The translations under genes and the position numbers were made by a program. A stretch of DNA of 64,000 nucleotides, from the NCBI GenBank assembly GCA_015179045.1, contig WHUZ01000015.1, forward strand, positions 1 through 64,000, in the 5' to 3' direction. The notes under the pieces were generated by a model. It ran no database searches and was not told where the DNA came from. It was given only the letters and a program-made list of their open reading frames with translations. The DNA is from Kalaharituber pfeilii (lineage: Eukaryota > Ascomycota > Pezizomycetes > Pezizales > Pezizaceae). The stretch's first letter is position 1, and each line of letters starts with the position of its first letter. Shown here piece after piece: positions 22,010 to 31,549 of the stretch.

Positions 22010-22270
22010 AGGCCTGACTGAGTTGGGCGCTAAATTCCAACGCGAGGGTCGACCTCTTTTATAAAGGATCGGTCTCTTGCCTCCAGCATGCTCAAGCTGT
22101 GCTAGACGGGGAATTGGTCCTCACATGGGGAATGCTGGTACGCAAAATTATCCACTCAGCTCAACTCGATCGGGACTGACGTATATAGGAAAGTTAGGTA
22201 GCCACCGAACAGAAAGGCACGGCCGGAGGGATCATCCATGTTCTTATACTTTTGTGCATAACTTGTGTCA
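22010..22270. other. Nothing recognised
   Basis: Sequence between retro-insertions without recognisable genes. Confidence 0.35.
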
Positions 22271-22283
22271 TACGCAAAATCTT

Positions 22284-22341
22284 TTTTTTTTTTTTTTAAT
22301 ATCACATGACCCCGCTTGCAGCTGTTAGCCATGGCAGGGCG
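22284..22341 (-). mobile_element. Tail-B short retro-insertion, B1 core
   Basis: The minus strand reads GCCCTGCCATGGCTAACAGC, TGCAAGCGGGGTCATGTGATATT, poly(A). Flanks CGCAAAATCTT (22273-22283) and CGCAAACTCTT (22342-22352) are a duplication with one mismatch. Confidence 0.8.
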
Positions 22342-22489
22342 CGCAAACTCTTGTGAGGGCTTGTAAAGGATGTATACGCGTAGTTGAAAAGAGTAGATGT
22401 ATGAAAGGATGTAAGTGGTTTTTTTTTTTTTTTATACTAGAGCTGGCGGAACGAAGCCTCAAGGGCGGCCTCAATGATCAAATGTCAAG

Positions 22490-22770
22490 GAAAGGGTCTT
22501 CAATTGTCTTGTCTGTGCGTGTCCATATCTGTCCATGTCTGTATATCTCCGTATATGTCTGTTGCTGCTTGCTTGCTTGCTTCCACAGTCCTATCTACAT
22601 ACAATTTATAGACCACCATCGCCTTCCAACTGAGCCTATACATCCACATCTCGCTTCTTAAATGTAATTCGCTTCCTGATCCTATGCATGTGGCCCTACC
22701 GATGAGTACCGCTCCGGTCCGCGTTTGGCCTTATTCTTTCCATCGGTACCGTGGTTACCACCACATACAT
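22490..22770 (+). repeat. Repeat family D, copy 1
   Basis: TTATAGACCACCATCGCCTTCCAAC and ACATCCACATCTCGCTTCTTAAA (22603-22662) match 46570-46626, and the GGCCCTACCGA...CGCGTTnnGCC...GGTnACCACCAC part matches 47470-47550. The two parts are contiguous here but split by LINE-A at 46675-47451 in the other copy, so this copy gives the empty-site structure. No ORF. Confidence 0.6.
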
Positions 22771-22806
22771 TACTCGCGTGCCGCCCTAAGGGCTATGGCG
22801 AGGTAT
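22771..22806 (-). mobile_element. Tail-A relic without poly(T)
   Basis: CATTACTCGCGTGCCGCCCT then AAGGGCTATGGCGAGG is a well-preserved tail-A hairpin, but the poly(T) expected at its left is absent. Confidence 0.6.
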
Positions 22807-23555
22807 GTTAACTACAGATGTAAGTGGAGGGTGTAGGGATGCAGGTTAGTAGACGCATGGAAAGATGCAGGCATACGAACTAGGAGTTGCCCAGGTGCGG
22901 TAATTGATGGCTCGTGTAAGCGGAGGAGAATCTGGCTTCGAAGTACATCAAGAGATTGAGCCTGAGCTTGTATTAGAACTATCAACATTCACCTCGATAT
23001 AGCTTTCACGCTTTCCTCTTAGGAAGTAAGTATACAATAGGAAGTAACGAAAGGAATGCGGTTGGATGAAAGGCTGATGGTTAAGAAGGTCTCGCTCTGG
23101 CTTTTCGTTTCTTTTCTCAAGAGTTCGTGTAGCTGAAATAAAATTGGGCCATACAATTTCACTTTTGTCCTCCCGTGAGCGGCGCTGTCCTCACAGGGCG
23201 TTGGATGCAAATGTTAAAACCGTAATAGTATATACATCGTTTTAATTACTTTTAGAATCGTACTAGGGATACTCTCTTTTTAATATTTTTTTTTATATTT
23301 TTTCTTATATACTGCCCTGGGAGCCATGGCAAGACTACTAGCCATATAGCAACATATTGATGGAAGATAGATGGAAATGATTTGGGCAGGAGGGAAAATG
23401 CCCAATTATTTCCCAGGCTGCGAGATATTTTCTACAGTATCTAATTGATTAGATATAAATACTCATTTCCATTACTAACTCCAAACATATATATAGGAAT
23501 GTGAACGCCGAACAAGAACAGAAATCAAATAATAACTTTTTCCACACTTCAGTAT

Positions 23556-23577
23556 TTTTTTTTTTTTTTATTTTTAT
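23556..23577. mobile_element. Poly(A)-only retro-insertion with 32-bp duplication
   Basis: About 22 nt of T/A only lie between two copies of a 32-bp sequence ending CACACTTCAGTAT (23524-23555 and 23578-23609, one mismatch). The paralogous block at about 38610-38640 has a single copy and no T-run. This looks like a LINE-mediated insertion in which almost only the poly(A) was copied. Confidence 0.7.
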
Positions 23578-23867
23578 ATCAAATAATCACTTTTTCCACA
23601 CTTCAGTATGACAACAAGTAATAACGTTAAAATAAAAAATTTTAAAAAAATTTTAAAAAAAAAAAAAAAATCTTAATGGACGAGCCTTACTCAACGACTG
23701 AAGAATCCAAATCTAAACTCTACAATGGTAACTTCTGCATTAACAACTTCTAGTCCATGGAGAATCGTTTCTCTAGCAACCCTATACCATTTTCAGGCCG
23801 TGGAATGAGAGATGTAGGTGTCAATTGCCTGTAACAATGTGCCATCCAAAACGTGGCCACCTAATAT

Positions 23868-24133
23868 TAGTGAGCGGCTCGAGCCGAGCTCGTCAAATAG
23901 AAGGTGGGCTCGGGCTAGCTCGAGCCAGCGAGCCTTGATTACATGATATTGATAACTACAGCTTCATCCTCCCCGCCACTCTCCGCTAAATTCAGTATTT
24001 CTTCTACATTTACTCCTGCTGCAAGTTTATGAAACCCTGCGCTGGCTGAGCATTTTAGCGAGCTGTCAAGAGAAACACGAGCGTGATCTTGGCTGTCTTA
24101 AGCTCGAGCTGGCTCGGCTCGTGCCGCTCACTA
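23868..24133. mobile_element. hAT-type MITE, copy 1
   Basis: Ends are TAGTGAGCGGCTCGAGCCGA and CTCGGCTCGTGCCGCTCACTA. It interrupts the duplicated block exactly where the partner copy reads CCACCTATGAATG. The right flank is CCACCTAT and the left CCACCTAATAT, consistent with an 8-bp duplication plus a 3-nt change. A longer relative with a perfect 8-bp duplication is at 32061-32416. Confidence 0.8.
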
Positions 24134-24137
24134 CCAC

Positions 24138-24760
24138 CTATGGATGTCGAGAATTGGTTAAGAGGAGGGCGAGAGTTTCATTGTTTACGATGTCCTGGAG
24201 TTCTAAAGGTCTCCTCGTTTGCATGCTAGAAGCATTCAACAACCTCATTGTTGATGTTAATGATATCATGCTATACTGACCTGTTACCTGTGTTTGTAAC
24301 AGTTCGTTTAGCTGGTTCTGAATTTGATGCACTGCAAGACAAGTTGCAATATTTAAACTCATATTGAGAGTTCCTGAGTGACGTGCAAGCGCTGAACACA
24401 GCCTCTTAACCATCGCATCCATCGAAAGCGAGTAAGAACCCTGGCAATTTTATTGCCATTGTGAGGAATGAAGATCTTAAGGAGCATGGCTTTGATCTCG
24501 TTGATGATGATCATGCAACGAGAAAGGGTGGGGACTAGTTCTGCGGACAGAGTATGTGGGAGCAAGGTATGTGGAGTTGTAATATAGCTTAAAAGACGCA
24601 GGAGGATTAAGTTGAGGGAGAAGAGCTCAGAGGTTATGGAGTTAAGCTCAGCTGCAGAATTCAGGTAATCAGTTAAGAGCTCGCCGAGGAAGCTGTAGAG
24701 TTTGGCGCCAGCTGTATAGAGCCGAACAATGATGCTGGCTAGGCTCAATGGTTCTGCCAT
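24138..24760 (-). pseudogene. PigL_N-like helical protein gene, frameshifted copy
   Basis: The start MAEPLSLASIIVRLYTAGAK is intact, but lack of 10 bp relative to the partner (near 24411) shifts the frame after RFRWMR. The remaining C-terminal part (LCSALARHSGTLNMSLN...NSRHP*) is in another frame. For family and function see 38892-39524. Confidence 0.85.
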
Positions 24761-24799
24761 GTCGAGGGAACTGGTTGTAAGACCTTTTTTTTTTTTTTT

Positions 24800-25445
24800 T
24801 TTTTTTGATCTTCTTTTGGCCTGGCCTGAACAATCAAGCCAGCCCAACCAGGCCGATCCAGGCCAACCAGGCCATTTACGTAAATTCAAGCGATTTTAGA
24901 ATTTAACCCAGGTGAATTAGATTTCAATAGTCCTGGATATTTCCACTATCAGTAATTGACAGTTGCGCATTAGATATCATCATCGAAGAATTGAGTCCTG
25001 TCTGTTGTATTATCTGGAAGGTCCATCATTTCTGAAATATTTTAGTATATATACTTGAATATAAAGTGTGATACATCCTGGACAAAAGTCGTATACCACT
25101 GCTGTTTACAATTCTAGATATACGGGAGATTCTACTCATTTAAATACTCAAACGATGTGGTAAACGCTGGCCTCAATTCACCTGGATAGCTGTGGAGTGA
25201 TTCGTTTAATTGGCTTGAACCTGCCTGGTTGGCCTGGACGGGCCTGGTTGGCCTGGACCGGCCTGATGGTCTGGACCGGCCTGGTTGGCCTGGACTGGCC
25301 TGGTTGGCCTGATTCATGTGGATCAGGCGCCCTGCCATGGTGAAGAGCTGCACGCGGGGTCATGTGATAAAAAAAAAAAAAAATGTGGATCAGGCCGGTC
25401 CAGGCCGGTCCAGGCCACTGAGCATCCCGGCCTGGTATCTGCTTT
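24800..25445. mobile_element. GGCCTGG-rich terminal-repeat element, copy 1
   Basis: Both ends are made of GGCCTGGACC / GGCCTGATT units (24820-24870 inverted; 25215-25440). Between them is a ~330-bp unique core (24885-25205) that is conserved, inverted, at 31715-32035. A poly(T) run (24785-24806) borders the left side. The core has no ORF. It may be a foldback-like element whose terminal arrays vary in copy number. Confidence 0.65.
25329..25382 (+). mobile_element. Tail-B short retro-insertion, B1 core (54 bp)
   Basis: GCCCTGCCATGGTGAAGAGC begins the insert; GCGGGGTCATGTGAT and A14 end it. Perfect 13-bp duplication ATGTGGATCAGGC at 25316-25328 and 25383-25395, inside the right terminal array of the GGCCTGG element, so it is younger than that element. 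Confidence 0.9.
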
Positions 25446-25923
25446 TCTAACAATTCTAATCCAATTATTCTCACCAATTATCTGAAATCTCTTTTGATCA
25501 GCCAGCTAATTCCATGAAACTAAATATCTTTTATTCTAGGTAGGTAAATCGATGCTGCAACCAAGGGGTGCCCCGCTTCAAAATTAACTTCAGTAAGAAG
25601 CTCAGGACCCCCTGAGCAAAAGTCTCAGCCTTTTCTATGGAATTGAGCCACAGCGATTGGCAAAGGAGGGAGAATGCAAAAGGTCATCGCGCTCGAATTT
25701 CTCCCTCTTTTTCGGGCCAAGAGTTTTAAAGCGGCAGCAAGAATGCTGCTACAACCAATCAAATCACGCTGCCTGCAGTAGCGCACTAAGCGAGTCGACT
25801 CCAGGCTCCAAACCATACGCGGCTCTAACAATCACGAGGACACCAGTCGCGGGAGTTTCAGTGGTAAGGATCGTGTGGGGACGGGAATAGGAAAGGAAAT
25901 CGTGAACATAGTGATACTCAGGC
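25446..25923. other. Nothing recognised
   Basis: No supported gene. Frames read only short random peptides. Confidence 0.35.
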
Positions 25924-26004
25924 ATGAATTATGAAGGGAATGTGGGGCTATTCTGCCCTATGAAAGAATGGGACAAGAAGTTCTTGGTGATCTCTGGTGG
26001 GAGG

Positions 26005-26037
<33 letters not shown>

Positions 26038-27168
26038 TCACGTGACCCCGCTTGTAACTGTTCGCCATGGCAGGGCGGGAGGCAGGTTACGGTGGAGGGT
26101 GCGATGGAGTGGAGTCAATTCACAGGGTACCAAACCGTAGGAATGGACGGCGCTTTCTTGCAGGCTGCGAAGAATGCAGAGGACCTCATGCGCGCAAGGG
26201 GAGTGGTAGGTTTGCATGAGGTATGGAGCTGCGCAGAGGCTGCCGACCATGAGTTCCAACCTGAGGAGATACTAAACCCAGAGCCAGACGCAACATACCT
26301 GAGAGGAGACCTAAGGCACCGGGACCCACTTCCGCTACACACATTCCCCACACACCCAAGCGACCTAAGCAAGGAAGCGTGGGAAGCCATCATACAGAGA
26401 GAAACAGACGAAGGGTGGGAGGGAGTCTACACGGACGGAAGCAGGATAGAAGGCTTAACGGGAGCCGGGGTATACATCCACACCACACAATCCCACGCCG
26501 CACAATCCCACTACCTAGGAAGAAGAAGCACGGTAAACGACGGCGAGCTTATAGCCATCAGCAAGGCCCTACAACTATCAGGGGAGACCATGATAGTTAC
26601 GGACTCACAAACGGCGATCGCAAGACTCCAGAAGATAGCCAGAGGGGAACCCACCGCCGACGGAGCCTCCAGCGAAGCAAGAAGACAGTGGGAAGAGAGG
26701 GTGGAAAGGGGAGACCTGGACCTCGCGATCATCTGGGTGAAAAGCCACAAAGGGGTAAAAGGCAACACAGAGGCGGACAGAGCGGCCAAAATCGGCACCG
26801 CCCTACAATGCCAAAACGAAATCATCACGGAAGCAGGCATAAGACAGGAATACAAAGCCTCCCGAGCCGCGGAGAGAAACCAAGCTGACCTGAACTACCG
26901 TCCACTCAAGAGACTAGACCACCGCCGGACTCTGGCCACCCTGGCAGGGATACTAGGGAACAAGGGATTGAAGGAGTGGAGATTCAAGATAGGAAAGGCC
27001 ACCTCTCCGGAATGCAGGTGGTGTGGCAAGGCGCCGGAGAACTGGGAGCACATAAGAAACGACTGCCAAATATGGCAAAGAAAGACCACGAAGGGGGCGG
27101 AGGGAATAAGACAGGCTGACAAAGAAACGAACTTGATGGAGATTTTGGAATGGGCGGGGAAGGAATAG
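25924..27168 (+). CDS. LINE-A ORF2 C-terminal part: RNase H and CCHC finger, uninterrupted
   Basis: A 414-aa open frame. RNase H residues: GVYTDGSRIEG (Asp), NDGELIAISKA (Glu), IVTDSQ (Asp), GNTEADRAAKIG (Asp). Finger: CRWCGKAPENWEHIRNDC. C-terminus MEILEWAGKE*. It is the only LINE-A copy here whose RNase H-to-stop segment has no visible frame damage; its subfamily differs from the Gly/Arg-rich copies (e.g. 34846-35490). The first ~55 residues include the translated tail-B insertion (poly-Phe), so the true protein start is elsewhere. No RT is attached. Confidence 0.8.
26011..26076 (-). mobile_element. Tail-B short retro-insertion inside LINE-A coding sequence
   Basis: Poly(T)26 is followed by the B1 core (minus strand GCCCTGCCATGGCGAACAGT...). 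Perfect 12-bp duplication GGGAGGCAGGTT at 25999-26010 and 26077-26088. The net gain of 78 bp keeps the surrounding reading frame open. Confidence 0.9.
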
Positions 27169-27283
27169 GGGACGAGCAGTTTAGTTATTTCCTTATATTA
27201 TAACAGTTACATGTATCTAAACATCGCCTTAGCCCATAGGGCGGCATGCGATAAATGAAAAAAAAAAAAAAAAAAAAAAAAGA
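26089..27283 (+). mobile_element. LINE-A copy with open RNase H frame
   Basis: The 5' limit is unclear (at or before 25999, because the tail-B insert lies in the same frame). The 3' end is the AT-type hairpin CATCGCCTTAGCCCATAGGG...GCGATAAATGA plus poly(A) to 27283. No target duplication was found. Confidence 0.8.
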
Positions 27284-27292
27284 GTCCCAACC

Positions 27293-28197
27293 ATGGTGAG
27301 GAGGGTCTTCAGGGAGGATGACATTGAGGATGTAATTTACGTGGGTGGCAAAGCGACACAAACTTCCCTGACCCTACGCCGCAGGAAGGACTCCGCCACT
27401 AGGCCAGTAGCTATACCTGCAGAGCCAAGGTGTGACTCTCTGACCTCAGCAAGAGGCCAGGGCACAATCGATCAGGTGCTAGCAGCAATCACTGATTCTG
27501 GGAGCCAGTTGGCCGAGGAAATGGAGGTTGACTGCGGAACATATGTAGCAGCTGAAGGGGCTGCTACAAGAAAATACAAGCGCGACGATACGGCACAGGA
27601 TCAGCTAGCTAGAGGGTTTTTTTTTTTTTTATATCATTACTCGCGTGCCGCCCTATGGGCTATGGCGAGATTAGTTACATATAATCAAAGGAAAAGGAAA
27701 CAACTACTCTCCATCACCCATGATGAAGTGTGTATAGTTCGTAGCTAGCTAGAGAGGCACTCGAGCAGAACAATGGAGTTGAGGAGGAGATGGAGAGGGC
27801 ACTTACGGGAGCAACTGCATTTCAGATGCTGAGTCTACTAGGTGACTTAAGGGTACTAAAGGAAGCCTGGGAAAGGCGTAGCAGGACAGGCAAGAGCATG
27901 GCGTGTATCGATAAGGCTGTAGTCTACCAGGGCAACATCGTTGAGAAGAGAAAAGCAGCTGATAGAAAGGGATGCAGGGAAATCGAGGATACCCTACGAG
28001 CCAAAGGGGTCCAGGATAAGGTCTACGCCTTACGGAAGCTTGAGAGTTGGTGGAAGCAGGAAAAGGAACGTCACCGATAAGTGCAACTAACCAGAGACTG
28101 AAAAGGATCGAGGAGAACCTTGTAAGTGTAGTGGTCAAAATAGAAGTTGCTACGGTAGCAGAAAAGGATGCAGCGAAAAGAAAGGAGGGGGAGGTTA
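27293..28197 (+). pseudogene. Uncharacterised ORF with coiled-coil end, interrupted by tail-A
   Basis: MVRRVFREDDIEDVIYVGGK starts at 27293. Removing the tail-A insert (27615-27742 plus one duplication) joins DQLAREALEQNNGVEEEMER in frame and runs to 28080; a shift near 28050 continues as RLKRIEENLVSVVVKIEV and ends at the LINE-B poly(T). Charged, helix-rich, no known domain recognised. It may be a retroelement ORF1/gag, but that is inference only. Confidence 0.4.
27615..27742 (-). mobile_element. LINE-A 3' UTR/tail insertion (128 bp)
   Basis: Poly(T), ATATCATTACTCGCGTGCCG, CCCTATGGGCTATGGCGAG and ~75 nt of UTR. Perfect 12-bp duplication AGCTAGCTAGAG (27603-27614 and 27743-27754). Confidence 0.9.
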
Positions 28198-28199
28198 AG

Positions 28200-28234
<35 letters not shown>

Positions 28235-28315
28235 TCACGTAACCCCGCTTGCAGCGCTAGGCCATGGCAGGGTCCCTGGGCTCCTCGAAGCCCGGAGACA
28301 GGCTTAACAAAGAAA
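28200..28315 (-). repeat. LINE-B 3' terminus (tail-B source sequence)
   Basis: On the minus strand: GTTAAGCCTGTCTCCGGGCT, TCGAGGAGCCCAGGGACC, CTGCCATGGCCTAGCGCTGC, AAGCGGGGTTACGTGATATA and poly(A). The same extended form occurs as an independent insertion at 34527-34635. The last ~40 nt are the tail-B core. Confidence 0.8.
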
Positions 28316-28484
28316 GTTCTACATACACTCTCCGTTCCACCCCCCCCCCCCCCCCCCTCTCCCCTTCTAAAATCTGATTTCAGAAAAGAAAACCTTCTGG
28401 GCGGTTCTTCTGGTTTCTGCATCGGCCTTCACAGCCCGGAAAAAAATTCTCGTTACATGACGTCATCCCCCTCCCCCCCTCATG

Positions 28485-28508
28485 AATTCCCGACCTGGGT
28501 CGGGAATT
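28485..28508. repeat. Perfect hairpin in LINE-B 3' region
   Basis: AATTCCCGAC - CTGG - GTCGGGAATT: a 10-bp stem with 4-nt loop, just after the minus-strand coding end of LINE-B. Possible RNA structure; function unknown. Confidence 0.5.
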
Positions 28509-28975
28509 TGCTTCTAAAACCTGATCCTGGAAAAGAACCTTTCCAATTCATCCCACTCCTCCCCATTCTCCGCCGTCCTTTTCCAGTTCTTCTCCATATC
28601 CACCCATTCTCTAAAGCCTTCTAGACAAAACCTCTGCTGACTGCACTGGAAGGCTAGGTGCTACCCCATCTGGACCTCCCCGCAGCTGCACTTCTCTGAT
28701 TCTGCCACTCCTATCCTCTTCAACCATGCCCTGCACCTTCCTCTTTCCAGGTGCATAGCCATGAAGTTGGACACTGCTGCCCTGTTCCATAACATGGCCT
28801 TCCCTCCCCTATACCCCCTCACTTCCCTCTTCTCCTTTCTTCATGCCTTCACTCTCTGGCGCACCCCGCTCCCGGTGGCCAGCTCCCTCCTCTTCTGCGC
28901 TATCCCCTTCTTTGCCATCTCATCTGCCTTCTTGTCAATGCTTCTTGTTGTCTGCAATTCCAATGTGAGGGGGCA

Positions 28976-28976
<1 letters not shown>

Positions 28977-29006
<30 letters not shown>

Positions 29007-30143
29007 TCATTAATCGCTGGCCGCCCTATGGGCTATGGCGATGTGCTATGGATTTATAGAGAAAATAGTAACTAGAATCAGTCCCCCCCCTCCCCGGAAC
29101 GACCATAAACGTAGCTAAAAGAAAAAATAACGTCACTCTCCGAGCATCTCCATCAGCCTCATCAGCGGGTCTTCTCCCCCCTCCCCTTCGACCCTCGGTG
29201 GTCTCCTCACGTGATCCTCCCCCCCCGGCCACCTCCGCCGCCACACTCTGCACTGTCCTAGCAGATGTCTCGTTGTCTCCTCCTCCCCGCACTACCTGCA
29301 CTCTGGTCCGTCCCCTTCCCCAATTTGGCACCTCCAAGCACGTAGACCCTTACCCCCCAACAGTCCCGCCAACCTCCCTGTCAGGTACCCCAACCTCTCT
29401 AGTGGTCTATATGATAATTCCAACCGGTTTCTCTCCCCCGCCCTCTCCCTCCTTCCTCTTTGTCTCATACCGGCTTCCGTAACAACCTCTGGGGCGCGCT
29501 GCAATGCAGTACCCACTCTCGCCGCCTCATCCGCCGCCTCGTTCCCAGCAATGCCTCTATGAGCCTTGACCCATAGAACTGCCAGGTCCAGCTCCCCTCG
29601 CTCGACCCTCTTCTCCCACGCCTCCCTGAGCCGGTTCGTCGCTCCGTCATGGGTGAGATCCCCCTCGCCACGTCGGTCATTCTTTTGATCGCATGCCTTG
29701 AGTCTGTTATTATAAGTAGCTCCCCTTCCACCCTGCCCATCGCCTCGCTAATCGCCATCAACTCCGCGTCATTCACCGTGGCATTCTCTCCTACGTATAC
29801 CGACTTCGACACCCCCTCCCTGACCCACCCCGCCCCCGCTGTACCCCCCATCATGCTCCCGTCGGTGTAAACTGGTATCCACCCTTCGTCCTTGACGTCG
29901 TCGATGTGTCTCTCCCACTCCTCCCGCTCCGCGTCCCTTTGTAGCGTCGATATGACAGCCAACGGTAATTCCTCGCCATGCTTCAATGAACCCCTCAAGT
30001 ATACCGTTCCCCCTTCCTTCTCCCTCAATCTCTCCCCTCCATATCTCAGCGCCCTCGCCTCCACCCGGGTGGAATCCCACCTCACAAACGTCTCTACAGA
30101 CTCCAAATTGGCCAGCCCCTCCACCACATCTCGCCTTGTTCCC
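28977..30143 (-). mobile_element. LINE-A copy nested inside another LINE-A
   Basis: Perfect 12-bp duplication GTGAGGGGGCAT (28965-28976 and 30144-30155). Minus-strand content: VEGLANLESVETFVRWDST, RNase H (VYTDGSMMGG, NDAELMAISEA, IITDSRH), the finger region, then the AT-type tail (minus strand CATCGCC...CGATTAATGATAT) and poly(T) on the plus strand. Confidence 0.95.
29292..30127 (-). pseudogene. LINE-A RNase H region, frameshifted
   Basis: The main frame runs 30127 to 29465 from MVEGLANLESVETFVRW through RNase H; it shifts in the middle of the domain and again near the LIEALLGTRRRMRRREWVL segment, where the GNEAADEA-type motif is scrambled. Frame 29516-29292 continues with TALQRAPEVVTEAGMRQR and EGDGPECR of the finger. 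Confidence 0.8.
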
Positions 30144-30546
30144 GTGAGGGGGCATGCAAGACTTGGTCACTCCTCCGAAGAGCAAGGACACAGACCCACT
30201 AAGAGACATCTTAGAGTGGGCAGTGGCATAGGAGACACACAGGATCTTTTCTTATTCCTTTTCTTCTACCTTCATATTTATCTAATCTCATGTAACTAAT
30301 CTCGCCATAGCCCCCAGGGCGGCATGCGAGTAATGATATATAAAAAAAAAAAAAAAAAATTCCAATGTGAGCTTTTACCCACACCCGTTTCACCTCTTCT
30401 CCTCTTCCCTTTCTCCTAGCTATTCTATTCACCACCTCTCTCAGGTCCTCCATCTTCCCTTACCCTTTGTGCCCTCTTTCTGGATCGCCATGACAGCTGC
30501 TTCAAAGTCCAGGCATACTAGGAGTGGGACCTCTTCCTTCATGCTC

Positions 30547-30659
30547 ACCACATGTATTTAGTGACTGTTATTCGTTTCTTCCTTTAATAAAGACCTCGCC
30601 ATAGCCCATAGGGCGGCACGCGAGTAATGATATAAAAAAAAAAAAAAAAAAAAAAAAAA
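30547..30659 (+). mobile_element. LINE-A 3' UTR/tail insertion (113 bp)
   Basis: Starts ACCACATGTATTTAGTGAC, contains the full tail-A hairpin and poly(A). Perfect 13-bp duplication TTCCTTCATGCTC (30534-30546 and 30660-30672) in the LINE-B RNase H coding sequence. Confidence 0.9.
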
Positions 30660-31143
30660 TTCCTTCATGCTCTCTAGCGGCCTTCTCATCCCCTTACCTC
30701 CCTATCAGATACCATTGCTGTTCTCTCTACCACTTTCACCACTGCTGCTGACCTTCCCCATACCCCCACCCGCATCTTGCTGTTCTCGATCTTGCTACTG
30801 TCTGAGAAGAGAATTGCCCTCTCTCTTTTCACCTCCTCCACCAAGATCTCGCACTCTTCTCTCCCTCCCCCCTTTCTATCTAGCCTCTCTATACACTTCA
30901 CTTTCATCTTCTTACACTCTCCTTCCTATGAGATCTCCTCACCGTCCTCTGAGAACCTCAACCACTGCCCCTGCCAGCAGTCTAAAACGTTCTCGTACCC
31001 GTCCCCTCTCCCAGGGCCTACTGCACTTACTCCCCAGTCCTTCTAGTTCCTTGTCCCCCTTCTTCTTCTTCTCATTCCCCCTCCTAAAATCTTCTGTACA
31101 TAGTCTGCAAGCTTCAATAGTGCCTGTACCTTCTGAACCATTG

Positions 31144-31363
31144 TGTCACGGCTTGGCGTGCCATGGCGGCAGAGGGAAGCTGATTACTAGTACGTGTGGA
31201 CGTCTAAGGGAGCCAAGATCCTTGACCACGTGCGCAAACGTAAGCGAGTCGCTGACTGGCCTGTACGGATACTCCTATATATACCGACCGCACTACCGGG
31301 TGGTACCGGTAGTTCTACCTTTTGGTGCAACGGTTTGCAAACGGTCGGTTGCAACCCGTAACA
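31144..31363. mobile_element. Solo LTR, second family (220 bp)
   Basis: Begins TGTCACGGCTTGGC and ends GCAACCCGTAACA, so the termini form TGTcACGG/CCGTaACA. A TATATATACCG box lies at about 31290. A perfect 5-bp duplication CATTG (31139-31143 and 31364-31368) flanks it. TGTCACG ends are common in fungal gypsy LTRs, but family assignment needs an internal region, which is absent. It sits inside the LINE-B relic. Confidence 0.85.
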
Positions 31364-31549
31364 CATTGCCCTTGCCTATATTCCGTCTAGGATCACCTCC
31401 ACCCCCTCTACTCCATACACTGCATTCACCCTCTCTACTCCTGTACCTCTCTCCCATCCAGCTGCATTCTTCAATACTTACAACTGCACTCTCTCCATCT
31501 CTCTCTTCCACTCCTTCTGCCCTCTCCAACCTGTTTCACTGCCCCACAT

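Larger units (their letters stand above)
23303..24783. repeat. Duplicated block, copy 1 (partner 37931-39546)
   Basis: It shares near-identical sequence with 37931-39546 from ACTGCCCTGGGAGCCATG to GTCGAGGGAACTGGTTGTAAGA. Differences visible by eye: a poly(T) insertion with duplication (23524-23609) and a hAT-type MITE (23868-24133) are only in this copy; a LINE-A (38105-38560) is only in the other. The gene inside is frameshifted here. Confidence 0.85.
28970..30358 (+). mobile_element. LINE-A 3' fragment, outer layer of a nest
   Basis: Target duplication ATTCCAATGTGAG (28957-28969 and 30359-30371, perfect 13 bp). Its own sequence is only the ends of this interval: 28970-28976 and 30144-30358 (RDILEWAVA*, UTR, tail-A, poly(A)); the middle is a second, antisense LINE-A at 28977-30143 plus its duplication. 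Confidence 0.9.

Noticed and set aside
28198..28260. Long poly-Phe/poly-Lys open frames around T- and A-runs
   Set aside because: They are translations of poly(A) tails of retro-insertions, not genes.
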